Numbered from the stretch's first letter, positions 1-9,175 are shown. The stretch: DNA of 16,300 bases from Ichthyophonus hoferi (GCA_002751075.1 NAOQ01000451.1:40660-56959), one strand, 5' to 3'. Translations and numbers: made by a program. The notes: a model not told the origin generated them from the sequence alone.

Positions 1-39
1 GGCGTGGGGTGTGGGGGGACTTAACCCCTGTAGTGTAGG

Positions 40-171
40 GGGAATTACAATGCTGGGTCTAGAAGACCTGTTAAAAAATTCATCCAATCAGATCCACAAA
101 AATACTTCATGGAATTAGATCGGTTTAGGGGGTCAAATAACAAAGAAGATAAATTGTATCTACACTCAAAA
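40..171 (+). CDS. possible partial exon, unknown protein
   Basis: An open frame of 44 codons has a composition unlike AT-rich noise; it includes the stretches RRPVKKFIQSDP and YFMELDRFRGSNNKED. It is preceded by a possible acceptor (TAG ending at 38, leaving one base before the first full codon) and ends at a possible donor, GTAAAC at 172. The frame stays open past the donor to a TGA near 220. No family is recognised. No partner exon was found in the next 1.9 kb. Open frames of this length occur by chance at this base composition, so the call rests only on residue composition and the flanking splice-like signals. Confidence 0.22.
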
Positions 172-222
172 GTAAACAGCATACATATATTATGTAACTA
201 TCTAGGGTTTAATTCATTATGA

Positions 223-2126
223 TTTTAATTCCATATTATGACAACTTCATTTAAGTAAATGAAAAGTAGCAATCAAAGAGATATATATTTTTACAGTGAT
301 ATATTATATATATATATTGTGTATATGTAAGTGTACTTATAGTTTAGCAATTTATCTTGAGTATACGGAAAGGTTTTATGTAAGGCTTAAGTCTCAGGTA
401 CTTCAATCTATCAGAGTGACGTGACGGATTGCTGCTACCATTGCTTTTGACCTATGAGGTACTTTTCTGTTTTGTATATTTGCAATTATATTAATTTACT
501 TATAAAATAGGGAGAAGATGTGGTTTTAGTGCCCATGTCGGTGTATGAGTGAGTGAGTTTTCATGCTTGTTTTTATTTAGGTGAGAGCATGAATGTGTGC
601 ATGTACATATATCGGATTTTATAGTATTTGTGTTTATGTTTAAGTACAGAAATAGAAAAATGTAAGAGCCTGTGTATAAGTGCTCAAGTTTGATTATATA
701 TAGATACATATTTCTCAACTGTATGAATTTATTTGTATTGTCTTGCATTGGTTTTTTCAATTGGAACTATTTATTATTCAGCAACTAAGGAGAAAAGGTA
801 GACAGACTGGACTATTAATCGTATGGTTAGTGAATATTTGAAGCAAGTCCTGGATGAATAGGAAAAAGAATAGATAACACGAAACATTTTATGTAGACGA
901 AAGGAAATACGCGTTCATGTTGTGTGCGTGTATTCATGCAATCACGCATGAATGCAATATATATATACGCATGTTCCCCACTTATCGTTACTTATTCTAT
1001 CTTATTTTTTAATCTATAACTATGTTTATATAAAGGAAAAACTCTATAAGGCATTTTCACCTAGTTATATCCAAAGTCTTTTCATAGATTTATTATGTAG
1101 TTATAATATATTTGTTATACATGCGAAAACTGTCTATTTATATTATTATTACTATTTATAGATATTTGCTGTATTTTATACACTAAATTTGTCTTGTATG
1201 TTTGATTTTCTTGTTTCATTTTTGTTAGTGTTGCCTTTATTAACTGATATTTCTTACTAACATATAAATGTGTTTAGGACTTTCATTATTGCGGCCTAGA
1301 TCAATCAAATAATTTTTCAATAATGGATTTAAATAGTCAAGATGAAGGTTATTATACCCTACCCTTATTGTATCTGCGCATATTATTTTCATGTAAAAAA
1401 CATGCTATGTGATAACGTTTTATGCATCTATACAAGAAACCATTTATAAAAAAAAACTATTATATATACATGTGCGTACATTTGCAAAGTTTATTGTAAT
1501 TTTTTTTTTCCACTTTTTTTTTTCAACTCAAGTAAATTCATTTTCACCTTTACCTGTCATGTATTAATAATTACCTCCTCGTCTACCCTACCTTATTCAC
1601 GATTTGCTCCGACGTAAAATTACAAATCAAGAAGGAAACAAAATAAATAGTCAAGATGCAACGCTTAGTACTAATAATCAAGAGAGATAATGAGAAGGTA
1701 TAAACAACAGTAGAGTATGATAGTAAAGAGAAAACAAACAAGCAACGCATACAAAGAAAAATAATGTGACAAAAAGATAAGAAAAAGAGGTGGGATAGAG
1801 ATAGAAAGTTTGCGGGAAATAACAGGAATTGACAAAAATATAGGTTAGATGAAGGGTCTCAAAGCAGCTATTTATAAACCAATAAAATATTTCAATGTTT
1901 TTATATATATATATTGTTTGGATTGTTTTTAGGTTTTGTTATAAATAGTTAAAATGTAATTTTTATTTACGATTATAATAACCCGAACTTAACTGACAAT
2001 CTAGATCGGACAAGATGAAATATGTCACATTAAACATACATTTGCTTTTCATATATAAAAATTACATATTCAATGTCTTTGCCCAGATACATCTGGCATA
2101 GAAAATACTTTCCAACTAACATGTAG
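223..2126. other. AT-rich stretch without a convincing gene
   Basis: This stretch holds a (TA)n tract near 300-322, T-runs near 1500-1533, an A-rich block at about 1620-1850 and another (TA)n near 1900. Short open frames are present, for example one starting at 1323, but their composition (Y, I, F, K, N) is what AT-rich DNA gives by chance. A 14-bp direct repeat, AAATAGTCAAGATG, occurs near 1332 and again near 1645. Nothing else was seen. Confidence 0.6.
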
Positions 2127-2489
2127 GAAGATGTAGGTGATAGCGATCTTGACAAGCTACAAGCAAGAGCAATGATGGTGGGACTTCCTGCTGATGCAGC
2201 TTTGGAGATGAAGGCGAAAGAGCTGCAGTATCTTGTTCAGAAGTTAGAGGCCATGCAGGGCGTGTTAATCGAAGAGAGCAAACAATTGGCTGCTCAGGCC
2301 GAAGCTATACGCATGGATCAATATAAGAAAAATATTGACAGGCTAGTATGGGAAAACGATCGTTTAAGTGGCGATGTGGAACGGCTGATAGCTCATATTA
2401 TGTCACTGCATACGGTGCTTGTGGATACTAGAAATGGGTCATTGATTGATACAGAGAGTAGGTCGGAGTGGGGGCCAAGTCTTTGTTAG
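2127..2489 (+). CDS. coiled-coil protein exon (probably 3' part of a spliced gene)
   Basis: The frame is open from 2127 to a TAG at 2487-2489 (120 codons). It contains an internal ATG at 2172 that would give 105 residues. Upstream lies a good 3' splice signal: CTAAC branch-like sequence at 2116-2120, then TAG at 2124-2126, with the exon in phase 0. The protein is almost wholly alpha-helical: LQYLVQKLEAMQG, IEESKQLAAQAEAIR and DRLVWENDRLSGDVERL are heptad-like, with Leu, Val and Ile spaced for a coiled coil and many Glu, Gln and Lys. This suggests a structural or scaffold role, but no family is recognised. Codon use is richer in G and C than its flanks. After the stop, the same frame reads VQVVHAQPVITRSLAIEE before another stop; TTTGTTAG at 2482-2489 could be an acceptor, so an alternative ending is possible. 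The first exon was not found. Confidence 0.5.
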   Translation, partial: EDVGDSDLDKLQARAMMVGLPADAALEMKAKELQYLVQKLEAMQGVLIEESKQLAAQAEAIRMDQYKKNIDRLVWENDRLSGDVERLIAHIMSLHTVLVDTRNGSLIDTESRSEWGPSLC

Positions 2490-2746
2490 GTTCAAGTTGT
2501 TCATGCACAACCTGTAATTACACGATCGCTAGCCATAGAAGAATAAGAAGGTTCGATTGTGGCTCAAGATAATAGTAGTTGCATAGTGATTTAATTGCAT
2601 AATGATTTAATTGGCTAATATCTTTCAGCCTGATAGATTGATCTGTCAACAGAAATTTCAAGTAGTTAAACCAATGAAGTAGCCGACTAAAGAGCCATTC
2701 TAGAAAGGCGATCAGCATAAACGTAACTGCAATAAATAATAAAGGC

Positions 2747-2911
2747 ATGGTTGCTCATGCGGCTTCTTGCACACCCGGGTATACGCGGCAACTCAGCTGG
2801 TCTGTGCACATATACACAACCGTTATGGACAAATATGAATACGTACGTGACACACAAAACTTTGCATGCATTTATTATTTGTTAAACAAGATAATATATT
2901 CATATATGTAG
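2747..2911 (+). CDS. short ORF, 54 aa, with a homologous decayed copy near 8.7 kb
   Basis: The ORF begins with ATG in a fair context (GGCATGG) and ends with TAG. It is GC-richer in its first half. Its C-terminal half (VMDKYEYVRDTQNF, then CIYYLLNKIIY) aligns by eye with an open frame at 8622-8753 (TTEKYANSFITQLCMYYFLN); they share KY, TQ, C, YY, LN and II in order. The nucleotide similarity covers about 110 bp. Similarity at protein level with synonymous and conservative changes suggests that this is, or was, coding sequence rather than random DNA. It may be an exon of the unit containing 2127-2489 or a gene fragment in a dispersed repeat. No function can be assigned. Confidence 0.35.
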   Translation: MVAHAASCTPGYTRQLSWSVHIYTTVMDKYEYVRDTQNFACIYYLLNKIIYSYM

Positions 2912-3159
2912 TCTTATTTTACAACACCCAATTGGCAACCCCAAAGCCTGTGGACAAGTCACTATAACTACCATGGATTACTAAACCATGTTTTTCAAAA
3001 CTTATCTTACTTCCAATAGCTTTTTTTTTGCTCACCTTTCTGTTATTGATTTTTCTTACTATCCCCTGAAATTGTAATTAATTCTCATAAAATTCTATAG
3101 GAGTTCTATAGACTTGTGCACATTTCTTCAAAATCTCCAATTGATTTTTGTAAACAACC

Positions 3160-3456
3160 CTCGACTTTTCTGAATTAGCGTTGGTAATAGCTAATTGGCT
3201 CGATCTACTTTCTATGGAAGGCAATGGCTGTATCTCTAGATGTCTATTACAATTATATTTAGCTATTACTGAAAGAGAAGGAGAAATTTCTACTTTAGAT
3301 TGTTTAAGTGCGATAGTACTTATGGCACATTGTGTACAATGGGCAAAAGGTGCTATATCACGATGTAAATATAAATATTGTCACTATTTAATGGTAGTAT
3401 ACAGTTCTCTGACGTTTGAACGAGTGAGAGATCTGGACTCTGAGTATCGTATGTGA
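3160..3456 (+). CDS. coding-like ORF, candidate first exon of a two-exon unit
   Basis: The frame is open from a TAA at 3151 to a TGA at 3454-3456; the first ATG is at 3214 (81 codons). Residues are diverse and protein-like: FSELALVIANWLDLLSMEGN, then REGEISTLDCLSAIVLMAH, then FERVRDLDSE. A possible donor GTATCG at 3444 would leave two bases. That phase fits an open frame starting after the acceptor TTACCAG (ends 3704) at 3705-3804. A second donor-like GTATGT lies at 3449 but gives the wrong phase. No family is recognised. It could equally be a decayed gene fragment, since no start or promoter can be defended. Confidence 0.35.
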   Translation, partial: LDFSELALVIANWLDLLSMEGNGCISRCLLQLYLAITEREGEISTLDCLSAIVLMAHCVQWAKGAISRCKYKYCHYLMVVYSSLTFERVRDLDSEYRM

Positions 3457-3704
3457 TTGCTATATGCATATATATTGTGCAAAATTTTATGTGTATCATG
3501 AGAAATTCATATTTTTGCCAGTATACTGTATCTTTGTAAACAGTCAGGCACCGAATGACCGGCCTTTATTAGTTATTTCGGTTTACATTTATACTAGTTT
3601 CATTTTATCTTGATAATCTAATATATCCTTCCTAGCATGGCTCCTTAACTAGCTACCTAAATTGATGTAACTGTTTGCGCATTCCGTATTATTAATTTTA
3701 CCAG

Positions 3705-3804
3705 GTTGAAAAACATTATGCAACTATTACTGAGCAATGATCACTTATCTACTTGCTATCCGGTTAAAGATCTTGTAATATTCTTCCATTGGCTGGAACG
3801 CTAG
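3705..3804 (+). CDS. candidate last exon, unknown protein
   Basis: After TTACCAG at 3698-3704, the frame runs through LKNIMQLLLSNDHLS and DLVIFFHWLER to a TAG at 3802-3804. It needs two bases from the previous exon, which the GTATCG donor at 3444 supplies. The intron would be 261 bp, with TAACT-like branch candidates near 3670. The linked ORF at 3160-3443 has a similar style of residues. No domain is recognised. Confidence 0.28.
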
Positions 3805-5259
3805 AGAAGCCAAAAGAAAAAGAAGGATTGTTAGCTCGTTAATGTAGAAGTGTTCATACACCGCATACTACGTATTGATATATTGACAAGATCGACGTAG
3901 TCGATTAACAAAAGTAAGACTGATCATTGCATTACCGCTTGTTACCAAGATTTTGGCCAAATTATCTGTTCATTCGCAGTAACGATCTTGTAACAGTTCC
4001 TTTACTGGAAAACTTCTCAAACTTTTCTCCAATTAATATATATAAGAAAGAACTCCTATATGCTTCTTGTATAATTAATTACCCTAGACTTTGTATACAA
4101 AAAACGAATGTATAATGTTATTAGTCGATTTCATATTGTGTAATAATTGGTAAATTAATCCATATAATATATAATAGGTTTCTGGTATATGCTATCTCCG
4201 ATGTAATTCGCTTATTTTATTAACCAATTATACCCTATGGTAAGCTGCATCCTACTAATCCTATTGGTAGACTATTGTGGTATACCTTCTTGGCTAAACA
4301 TAAATCTTTTTAAGCACACACTCATCTCATCAGGTATAGGCTTATAATTGCATAAAAAGTTACCCCCCACTCTAACTAATTAATGAATGCTGGGCTCAGG
4401 AAACTCTTAATTCAGTAGGGATATCAATCATTTACGCTTTGTTGAATGACATTGGGATTTTTGAACATATTTAGCTAAAAGATCACTCCATTCTATTTTT
4501 TCCAGCAATAAACATATATGCAACAATTACAGTAGCGTGACATTCTACTGATATAAATCATCTCGTTTTTTTTTTCTTTTTTAAGGAATGACATGACATC
4601 TTGAATGCATGCAAGCGAGTGTAACTCCCGAATCTATGAATTGACGAATATAAAATACCTACAGATATAAAATGATGTGCATTCAATATATATAAGAAAC
4701 AAAGGGATTCAAATGGGCTCTATTTTATACACGATACCTCTGCCAATTAATTCGTTTTATATATTATGGCCTTGGCATACTGTCAAAACAAATGGTAACC
4801 ATACTTTTCAATTTTGAATGACAATTCTGGCTCGTATCATAGGCCGCCTCATGCCTAACTAACATTTTCAAAATAATTTAAATAAAAATATTTTTATGAA
4901 GTACTCAATATATATAAATTTTCCGATAAGTAAGTTCCTGTAAAAATAATAATAAAAAGAAAATAATAAAATGCTTGGGCTTAAGATGGTATATACTACA
5001 ATTGCAGTCGGGTGGTGAACAGATGTACCTATTATTACAGAATTAAACTGTAAATATAACACACGAGGGTGTCATGTATGTATACGAAAATTATAACAGA
5101 ATGGCTGACATGTTTGGTGAAATCAAAAAAACGTAAATAAAATGTCGTCCCGTTTTAAGACTAAGGCATGTATATCTTGTCCAGCAGAGCATTTTCAAAC
5201 CTTTGACACTAGCACCATCAGTCGCCGTTTTAGAATTCAAACACAATATTAACCGCAAT
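3805..5259. other. non-coding stretch downstream of the PP1-subunit gene
   Basis: No convincing gene is present. The open frame at 3927-4115 begins with a protein-like half (RLLPRFWPNYLFIRSNDLV) but soon becomes typical AT-rich translation. The remaining content is AT-rich with short T and A runs. The 3' untranslated region of the minus-strand gene ending at 5260 must lie at the right of this stretch; no clear AATAAA was seen on the minus strand just below 5260. Confidence 0.5.
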
Positions 5260-6291
5260 TTATGCAGTAGGTAGGGCATGTTGATATGTATCAACCTCAG
5301 CGGCGTAATTTAATCCATGGTTATTGTCCCAATATGTTTCGCCACCCATTTTACAGCCAACCGCAAACTCTACTTGTATACCAGGTATAAGTAATTCGTG
5401 GTCAATGTCGAATGTAAACGAAAAATAATCATTACTGGGTCCATGGTAGCCAACACGTGTCCAGGAATAGCTAGCGTACGCATCATTGAAAGTATTCCAA
5501 CCGTCTGAGGTGTATCGTATCCAAATCAATTTTTCATATGCAAGATTTTGTACTGAAATAGAACCAAACATGTGCTGCTTGTGGTAATCGTATCGAATAT
5601 GAACCAGATTAACAACATTGTGATTGGAGTCTATAATAGCAAGAGGGCATCTGGTAAAAGAAAAAGTAGCTGTTGGTATCGACCTTAATTTATCATATGG
5701 TATGTCAGGGTTGGACATGCTTCGTACTAATTTGTCATAGCTGCTACAAAAGTTTGGTGGGTCACGAAAGTCAAATTCTTTAAGAGCAGTAAGATTATTT
5801 CCAGGCACCGAATCAGCAAAAGAAACCTGTCGTCTCAGCACTGGCCGCTTTAACACCGTGCGTTCTAATGAAGCGCTAACTGACTTGGTGAGAGCAGAGG
5901 CGGCGCGGAGTCTTGTTGTCTTCCTAGGTTTGAGAGGAATAACGTCTTTTCCTTTTTTCTTCTCATCATCACTCTCCTTGGCATCACTCATATCTTCCTC
6001 GTCGCTAGCAAAAAGGCTTATATCCTCATCGCTAGCAAAAAGATTTACATCCTCATAAAAATCAATACCTATATCTTTGGAGTTACTATCTTTGTTTTCA
6101 AACATGTTAAAGCCATCTTTTTGTCTGACCATAACTTTCCTAACTGTGTCGTTCTTATTAACGTTATTAGTTATGCCAACTATATCACAGTCCAAATCAT
6201 TATGATCAAATGGGGAAATAGCTGTCGTTATGGCAATAGGCTGGTCTATTGATAACATAGAAGACGAAAAACGCATTTTGGACAAAATCAT
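5260..6291 (-). CDS. protein phosphatase 1 regulatory subunit 3-like, glycogen-targeting (CBM21)
   Basis: This 343-residue protein would bring the catalytic subunit of protein phosphatase 1 to glycogen, where the enzyme dephosphorylates glycogen synthase and phosphorylase. Residues 154-158 (RQVSF) match the RVxF docking motif, followed by ADS and, at 171-174, KEFD, the arrangement seen in animal PPP1R3 proteins. Residues about 225-332 form a CBM21 domain: YEKLIWIRYTSDGWNTF at 252-268, FSFTF at 290-294 and WDNNHGLNY at 321-329 carry the conserved Trp, Asp, Asn and Tyr of the family. The first 150 residues are low-complexity, with an acidic block at about 80-110 and a Lys/Arg-rich block at 111-154. 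ATG at 6291 is the first in frame, and a TAA lies 12 bases before it. No intron is needed. The length is usual for small PPP1R3 members. The exact paralogue cannot be named. Confidence 0.95.
   Translation of the reverse strand: MILSKMRFSSSMLSIDQPIAITTAISPFDHNDLDCDIVGITNNVNKNDTVRKVMVRQKDGFNMFENKDSNSKDIGIDFYEDVNLFASDEDISLFASDEEDMSDAKESDDEKKKGKDVIPLKPRKTTRLRAASALTKSVSASLERTVLKRPVLRRQVSFADSVPGNNLTALKEFDFRDPPNFCSSYDKLVRSMSNPDIPYDKLRSIPTATFSFTRCPLAIIDSNHNVVNLVHIRYDYHKQHMFGSISVQNLAYEKLIWIRYTSDGWNTFNDAYASYSWTRVGYHGPSNDYFSFTFDIDHELLIPGIQVEFAVGCKMGGETYWDNNHGLNYAAEVDTYQHALPTA
5997..6050 (-). repeat. 27-bp in-frame tandem duplication in the PP1-subunit gene
   Basis: Two adjacent 27-bp units (5997-6023 and 6024-6050) differ at only a few bases. 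They encode two copies of a nine-residue acidic unit containing LFASDE, in the N-terminal acidic region before the PP1 docking motif. The repeat is in frame, so the protein stays intact. Confidence 0.9.
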
Positions 6292-6934
6292 AATTAAATA
6301 TTAAAGCGTAAGTACCAATAATTTAGATTCAGAAAACGCTCAACTCAGTAGTTCCTGAAGTGAGACGTGCTCTTTTGAACAAATCCATATTATTACCACA
6401 TGGTAGACATATACCTATTAATACCTGGCAATCAAATCTTACGTTGTCATAATTTGGGCCAATAAACTATCCAAACCTTCCTCCCACCACCTCTACAAAT
6501 ACCCTGTCGTATAAAAATGTAAAAAATAGTACCAAATATTTTTGCTTTTTTTAGCTATCATGTTATCGTACGTCTAAATTTAGTTTTGTTGTGGGAACTC
6601 CCATTGCGTTATAAATTCACATGTGCTCATTTTTGGGGCTTCTTAGAATGTTTTTGTTGGCATAATTAATTACAGATGAGCTCTGGTGTCCGGATTCCAC
6701 ACATCACTATTAATCATATTGTTTTAAAAGCGTGATATATTCACAAACATGTTTTTTTTTTCTGAACTGAGAAAAGTATTTGCCGTTCCCATTAACGCCG
6801 AAACTATAGGCACAAAAGTGACATTCCAACTCAAACTTGCACCAATAATATTACCTTTTACCCATGGGATGCCCGACGATTCATCTTAGACGGCTCATCA
6901 GTTGCTAATATAATGCTAAAATAAGAGTAACTAT
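6292..6934. other. intergenic region upstream of the PP1-subunit gene
   Basis: This stretch would contain the promoter of the minus-strand gene starting at 6291. A CCAAT sequence lies near 6459 on plus (ATTGG on minus). A TTATAA palindrome lies near 6610, rather far from the start codon to be a TATA box. No gene is seen. Confidence 0.5.
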
Positions 6935-7430
6935 TAGGAATAATAAATAGAGACAGGGGCGTTCGTGTGACCTATATTTGCTTAGAAAAAGAAGTAATAC
7001 TGAAGTAAAGGATGTCTTAATGTTTCCTTTTGCGTACACGTAGAACAGATATGTTGGCATATTTTAATGAATAAACAAATCAGCAGAAGTTGAGGACCAA
7101 GCCTATAATATGGAGAAGACTTGGAGAGCAGCATTGTTTTGATTAGTTGCGCAGCCAGTTTGTTGGTTGATGGTCATATGACTGTTTTCAGGCACTCAGC
7201 TGCCCCAATACAAATATTGACTATCGACTATTGACGTTAGAACTCCCTCTCTAGATGTTACGGGACTGTAAAGCCATTGGTAAAAGCCATTGGACTTCTC
7301 TTATCTTCTCTTAGGTAGGATACCTAGACAACGAGTTGACTGGACCCAAAACATGAACTGAAATGACTTCTTGCGGGACCTCTGCCATTGGCTGGCTCAA
7401 TTTTGATCGATCATCTTGGATTGGCATTTG
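6935..7430 (+). mobile_element. old LTR-like repeat, copy A
   Basis: This is one of four diverged copies of a dispersed repeat. It begins at AGGAATAATAAATAGAG, matching the starts of copies B and C. It carries the shared blocks CCTATATTTG...TTAGAAAAAG (near 6970-6990), AAACAAATCAGCAG (near 7073-7086) and TGATCGATCATCTTGGATTG (near 7404-7423). The right part is missing because copy B begins immediately after. In the family, TGTYGGGAATA starts and TTTTAACA ends resemble LTR termini. The element is non-coding as far as can be seen, and broken and old. Confidence 0.6.
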
Positions 7431-7720
7431 TTGGGAATAGTAGGTGAGACAGAGATGCTCCTATAACCTACATTTATTTAGAAAAAGAGGCAATCCCGAA
7501 TTAAGGATGTATGTTAACGTGTTCCATTTGCACCGAGTACATATTTGTAGTATTAAACAAGTCAGCAGGACATGTCTTAAACAAGATGCCTAAGCAGCGA
7601 GTTATCTGGATCCTAAGTCATCTTGGATTGGCATTTCACACCAATAGATTGCACCAACTATTATCCAGACTATGTAAGAGTAATTGCGAATAATATTAAC
7701 TCTCATTATAGCATTATAGC

Positions 7721-7740
7721 TATATATATATATATATATA
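7721..7740. repeat. (TA)n microsatellite
   Basis: Ten perfect TA units lie inside repeat copy B, where copies C and D have an AT-rich but non-repetitive equivalent. Confidence 0.9.
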
Positions 7741-7751
7741 ACCCAAATTAA

Positions 7752-7789
7752 TTAAATATTCTTGTTTTAATTAAATATTCTTGTTTTAA
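7752..7789. repeat. perfect 19-bp tandem duplication
   Basis: TTAAATATTCTTGTTTTAA occurs twice in direct succession (7752-7770, 7771-7789). Copies C and D of the LTR-like family have a single equivalent, so the duplication happened in copy B after insertion. Perfect identity suggests that it is recent relative to the repeat. Confidence 0.9.
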
Positions 7790-7927
7790 CACGGTAGCCC
7801 ACTACAAGAAGAAGTTCGGCTGACAACATACTGCATGACGATACCCTAGTGGTGCATTAATACATTCACGAACGAGAAAAAAAGTTTTATAAATATAATT
7901 GTGCTGATGATGTTTCCTTTTTAACAG

Positions 7928-8050
7928 ATGTTGTTTAGTAAGCAGAATAAATGGGATTGGAGCACATATCATGGCAAGGCATGCGAGGTACTCCAAATTG
8001 AATGTTGTGTTAAAAAGGAAGTAATACCAAAGTCAACTATGCTACAGTAA
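7928..8050 (+). CDS. short ORF, 40 aa, unknown
   Basis: The ATG follows an acceptor-like TTTTTAACAG directly. The frame reads MLFSKQNKWDWSTYHGKACE and continues to a TAA at 8048-8050, followed by TAATAAAAAAAAAAAA. Composition (W, H, C, K, E) is less AT-driven than its surroundings. An antisense frame at 7802-7996 is also open, so the strand is uncertain. No family is recognised and it may be chance. Confidence 0.18.
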   Translation: MLFSKQNKWDWSTYHGKACEVLQIECCVKKEVIPKSTMLQ

Positions 8051-8556
8051 TAAAAAAAAAAAATCATAGCAAGTGATGAGCTATCAAACGATGAATCGAT
8101 CAGTTTTTATAATAAAAATGTCTCATAATGTCAGACAGAGTCTTTTATAGTTTCTAAAGATAGAATTTTATATATAGAATATTTCAGAACCCAGCAATAG
8201 TTAGTGTTAGAACCTAAGCGTTCAAGGCACTCTTACAGTTTATTCCTTTATTTATTGTTAGGATATTCTTTGCTTATTACTAGATAGAAAAACATTTGTT
8301 TGTAGTTAATATTTGTTGCAAGACCGTTAACTCTGAATGAACTCGTAGTTGTACCGAAGATCTGATAACAAGCAGGTCATGAAATAATTGGTCCGATATT
8401 AATTAATTGAACTTGGTATATTGGCTTATATATATATAAGAGCACTTACGTTAATGAAAAGAAGAGCTAACGAGCCATCCAAATGAGGTTACAATAGTAG
8501 ATTATCGAGTCAAGATCAGGAAATTCTAGTGGATCTCGAGAATCTTCCTCAGATTG
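8051..8556. other. non-coding AT-rich stretch
   Basis: Holds an A-run at about 8052-8063 and a (TA)n tract near 8427-8439 that looks like a TATA box (CTTATATATATATAAGAG). A TGTTAGAACC near 8203 and a GCTAACGAG near 8467 suggest the ends of another old LTR, but there is no second copy in the window to support it. No gene is seen. Confidence 0.4.
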
Positions 8557-9175
8557 TATTAACCAATAATAATCTTTACAATTGGTCTCAAAGGATAAAT
8601 GGAAGTGGAAGCAATGAATAAAGGACCCTGGTTCTGCATAGTAATACCACGGAAAAATATGCGAATTCGTTCATAACACAGCTTTGCATGTATTATTTTT
8701 TAAACAGTATTATAATATATACAGTATATATAGTCATTCCTAATTTTACATAGGTATATAATACCTATACGGCAAAATACGAGTAGGTTCGCAACAGTCA
8801 TAATTTTTTTTACATTACTATACTAGTCATTTTCCGTAATCCAAATGCTATGCTTTTATGTAATGTCTATAGTTGCCAGAAGTTGAACCGGATTATCCAG
8901 ATACTTTACTAGAAGGCCATCTAGTTAAGTCTGGTATTACCTCACCTCATATTAACAAAAATTTAACCATATATACCCAGTTAGATTATAATTTTACATA
9001 TATATACATTATATTGCATTACTAGGTAAGAAGCTAAGGGCATTCCTTGCTCTCTATCAAAAACATAAAACTGGGTAACAATCAGCGATAGCACTAGCTT
9101 GTCAATTCCTGGCAACGGCAACTTCAATATTGAACTTACTACTGTCGATACTAGTCCTATTTCTAATAATTAGTT
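8557..9175 (+). pseudogene. decayed coding-like segment, copy 1 of a duplicated region
   Basis: This region shares ordered blocks with 11457-12078: TGTATTAACCAATAATAATC at the start, CAGTCATRATT in the middle, CTAGAAGGCCA followed by AAGYCTGG (near 8909-8933), and an end encoding FN...TTVDTSPI just before a stop. Open frames include 8622-8753 (similar to the ORF at 2747-2911), 8873-9025 (LLEGHLVKSGITSPHIN) and one ending near 9172. The pieces do not form one frame, so it is a fossil. The family is unknown; an element or host gene origin cannot be decided. Confidence 0.4.

Larger units (their letters stand above)
7433..7790 (+). mobile_element. old LTR-like repeat, copy B (complete right end)
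   Basis: Starts with TTGGGAATAGTAGG directly after copy A and in the same orientation. It shares with copies C and D the block CATCTTGGATTGGCATT, then CACCAATAGATTGCACC, then AACTATT. It ends in AACCCAAATTA...TTTTAACA like copies C and D. An internal part present in A and C is lacking. The 60-codon ORF starting at 7511 lies within it; the other copies do not keep that ORF, so it is not called as a gene. By eye the copies differ at roughly a quarter of positions, suggesting great age. No target-site duplication is visible. Confidence 0.6.

Noticed and set aside
500-760. 86-codon minus-strand ORF
   Set aside because: Composition is T-, N-, I- and H-rich as expected from AT-rich repetitive DNA, with no domain, splice support or homologous copy.
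952-1161. 69-codon plus-strand ORF
   Set aside because: Mostly Y, I, L and F from AT-rich sequence; a chance frame.
2545-2575. tRNA-like GGTTCGATT
   Set aside because: No matching A-box, acceptor stem or cloverleaf could be drawn around it. No tRNA, rRNA or CRISPR array was seen anywhere in the window.
2518-2748. 76-codon hydrophobic minus-strand ORF
   Set aside because: Lies opposite a region with plus-strand coding signals on both sides. The hydrophobic character follows from T-rich codons and there is no supporting signal.
4868-5294. Two minus-strand ORFs below and overlapping the PP1-subunit gene
   Set aside because: One overlaps the end of the real gene in another frame; the other is AT-rich translation. 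Neither has coding features.
5858-6058. 66-codon plus-strand ORF
   Set aside because: Antisense shadow of the acidic and basic blocks of the PP1-subunit gene, hence its Ser/Leu-rich product.
7802-7996. 64-codon minus-strand ORF
   Set aside because: Overlaps the plus-strand ORF at 7928-8050. No domain is visible and the strand cannot be decided.
8203-8475. Possible further LTR (TGTTAGAACC ... GCTAACG with a TATA-like box)
   Set aside because: No second copy in the window and the proposed ends are not a proper inverted pair.
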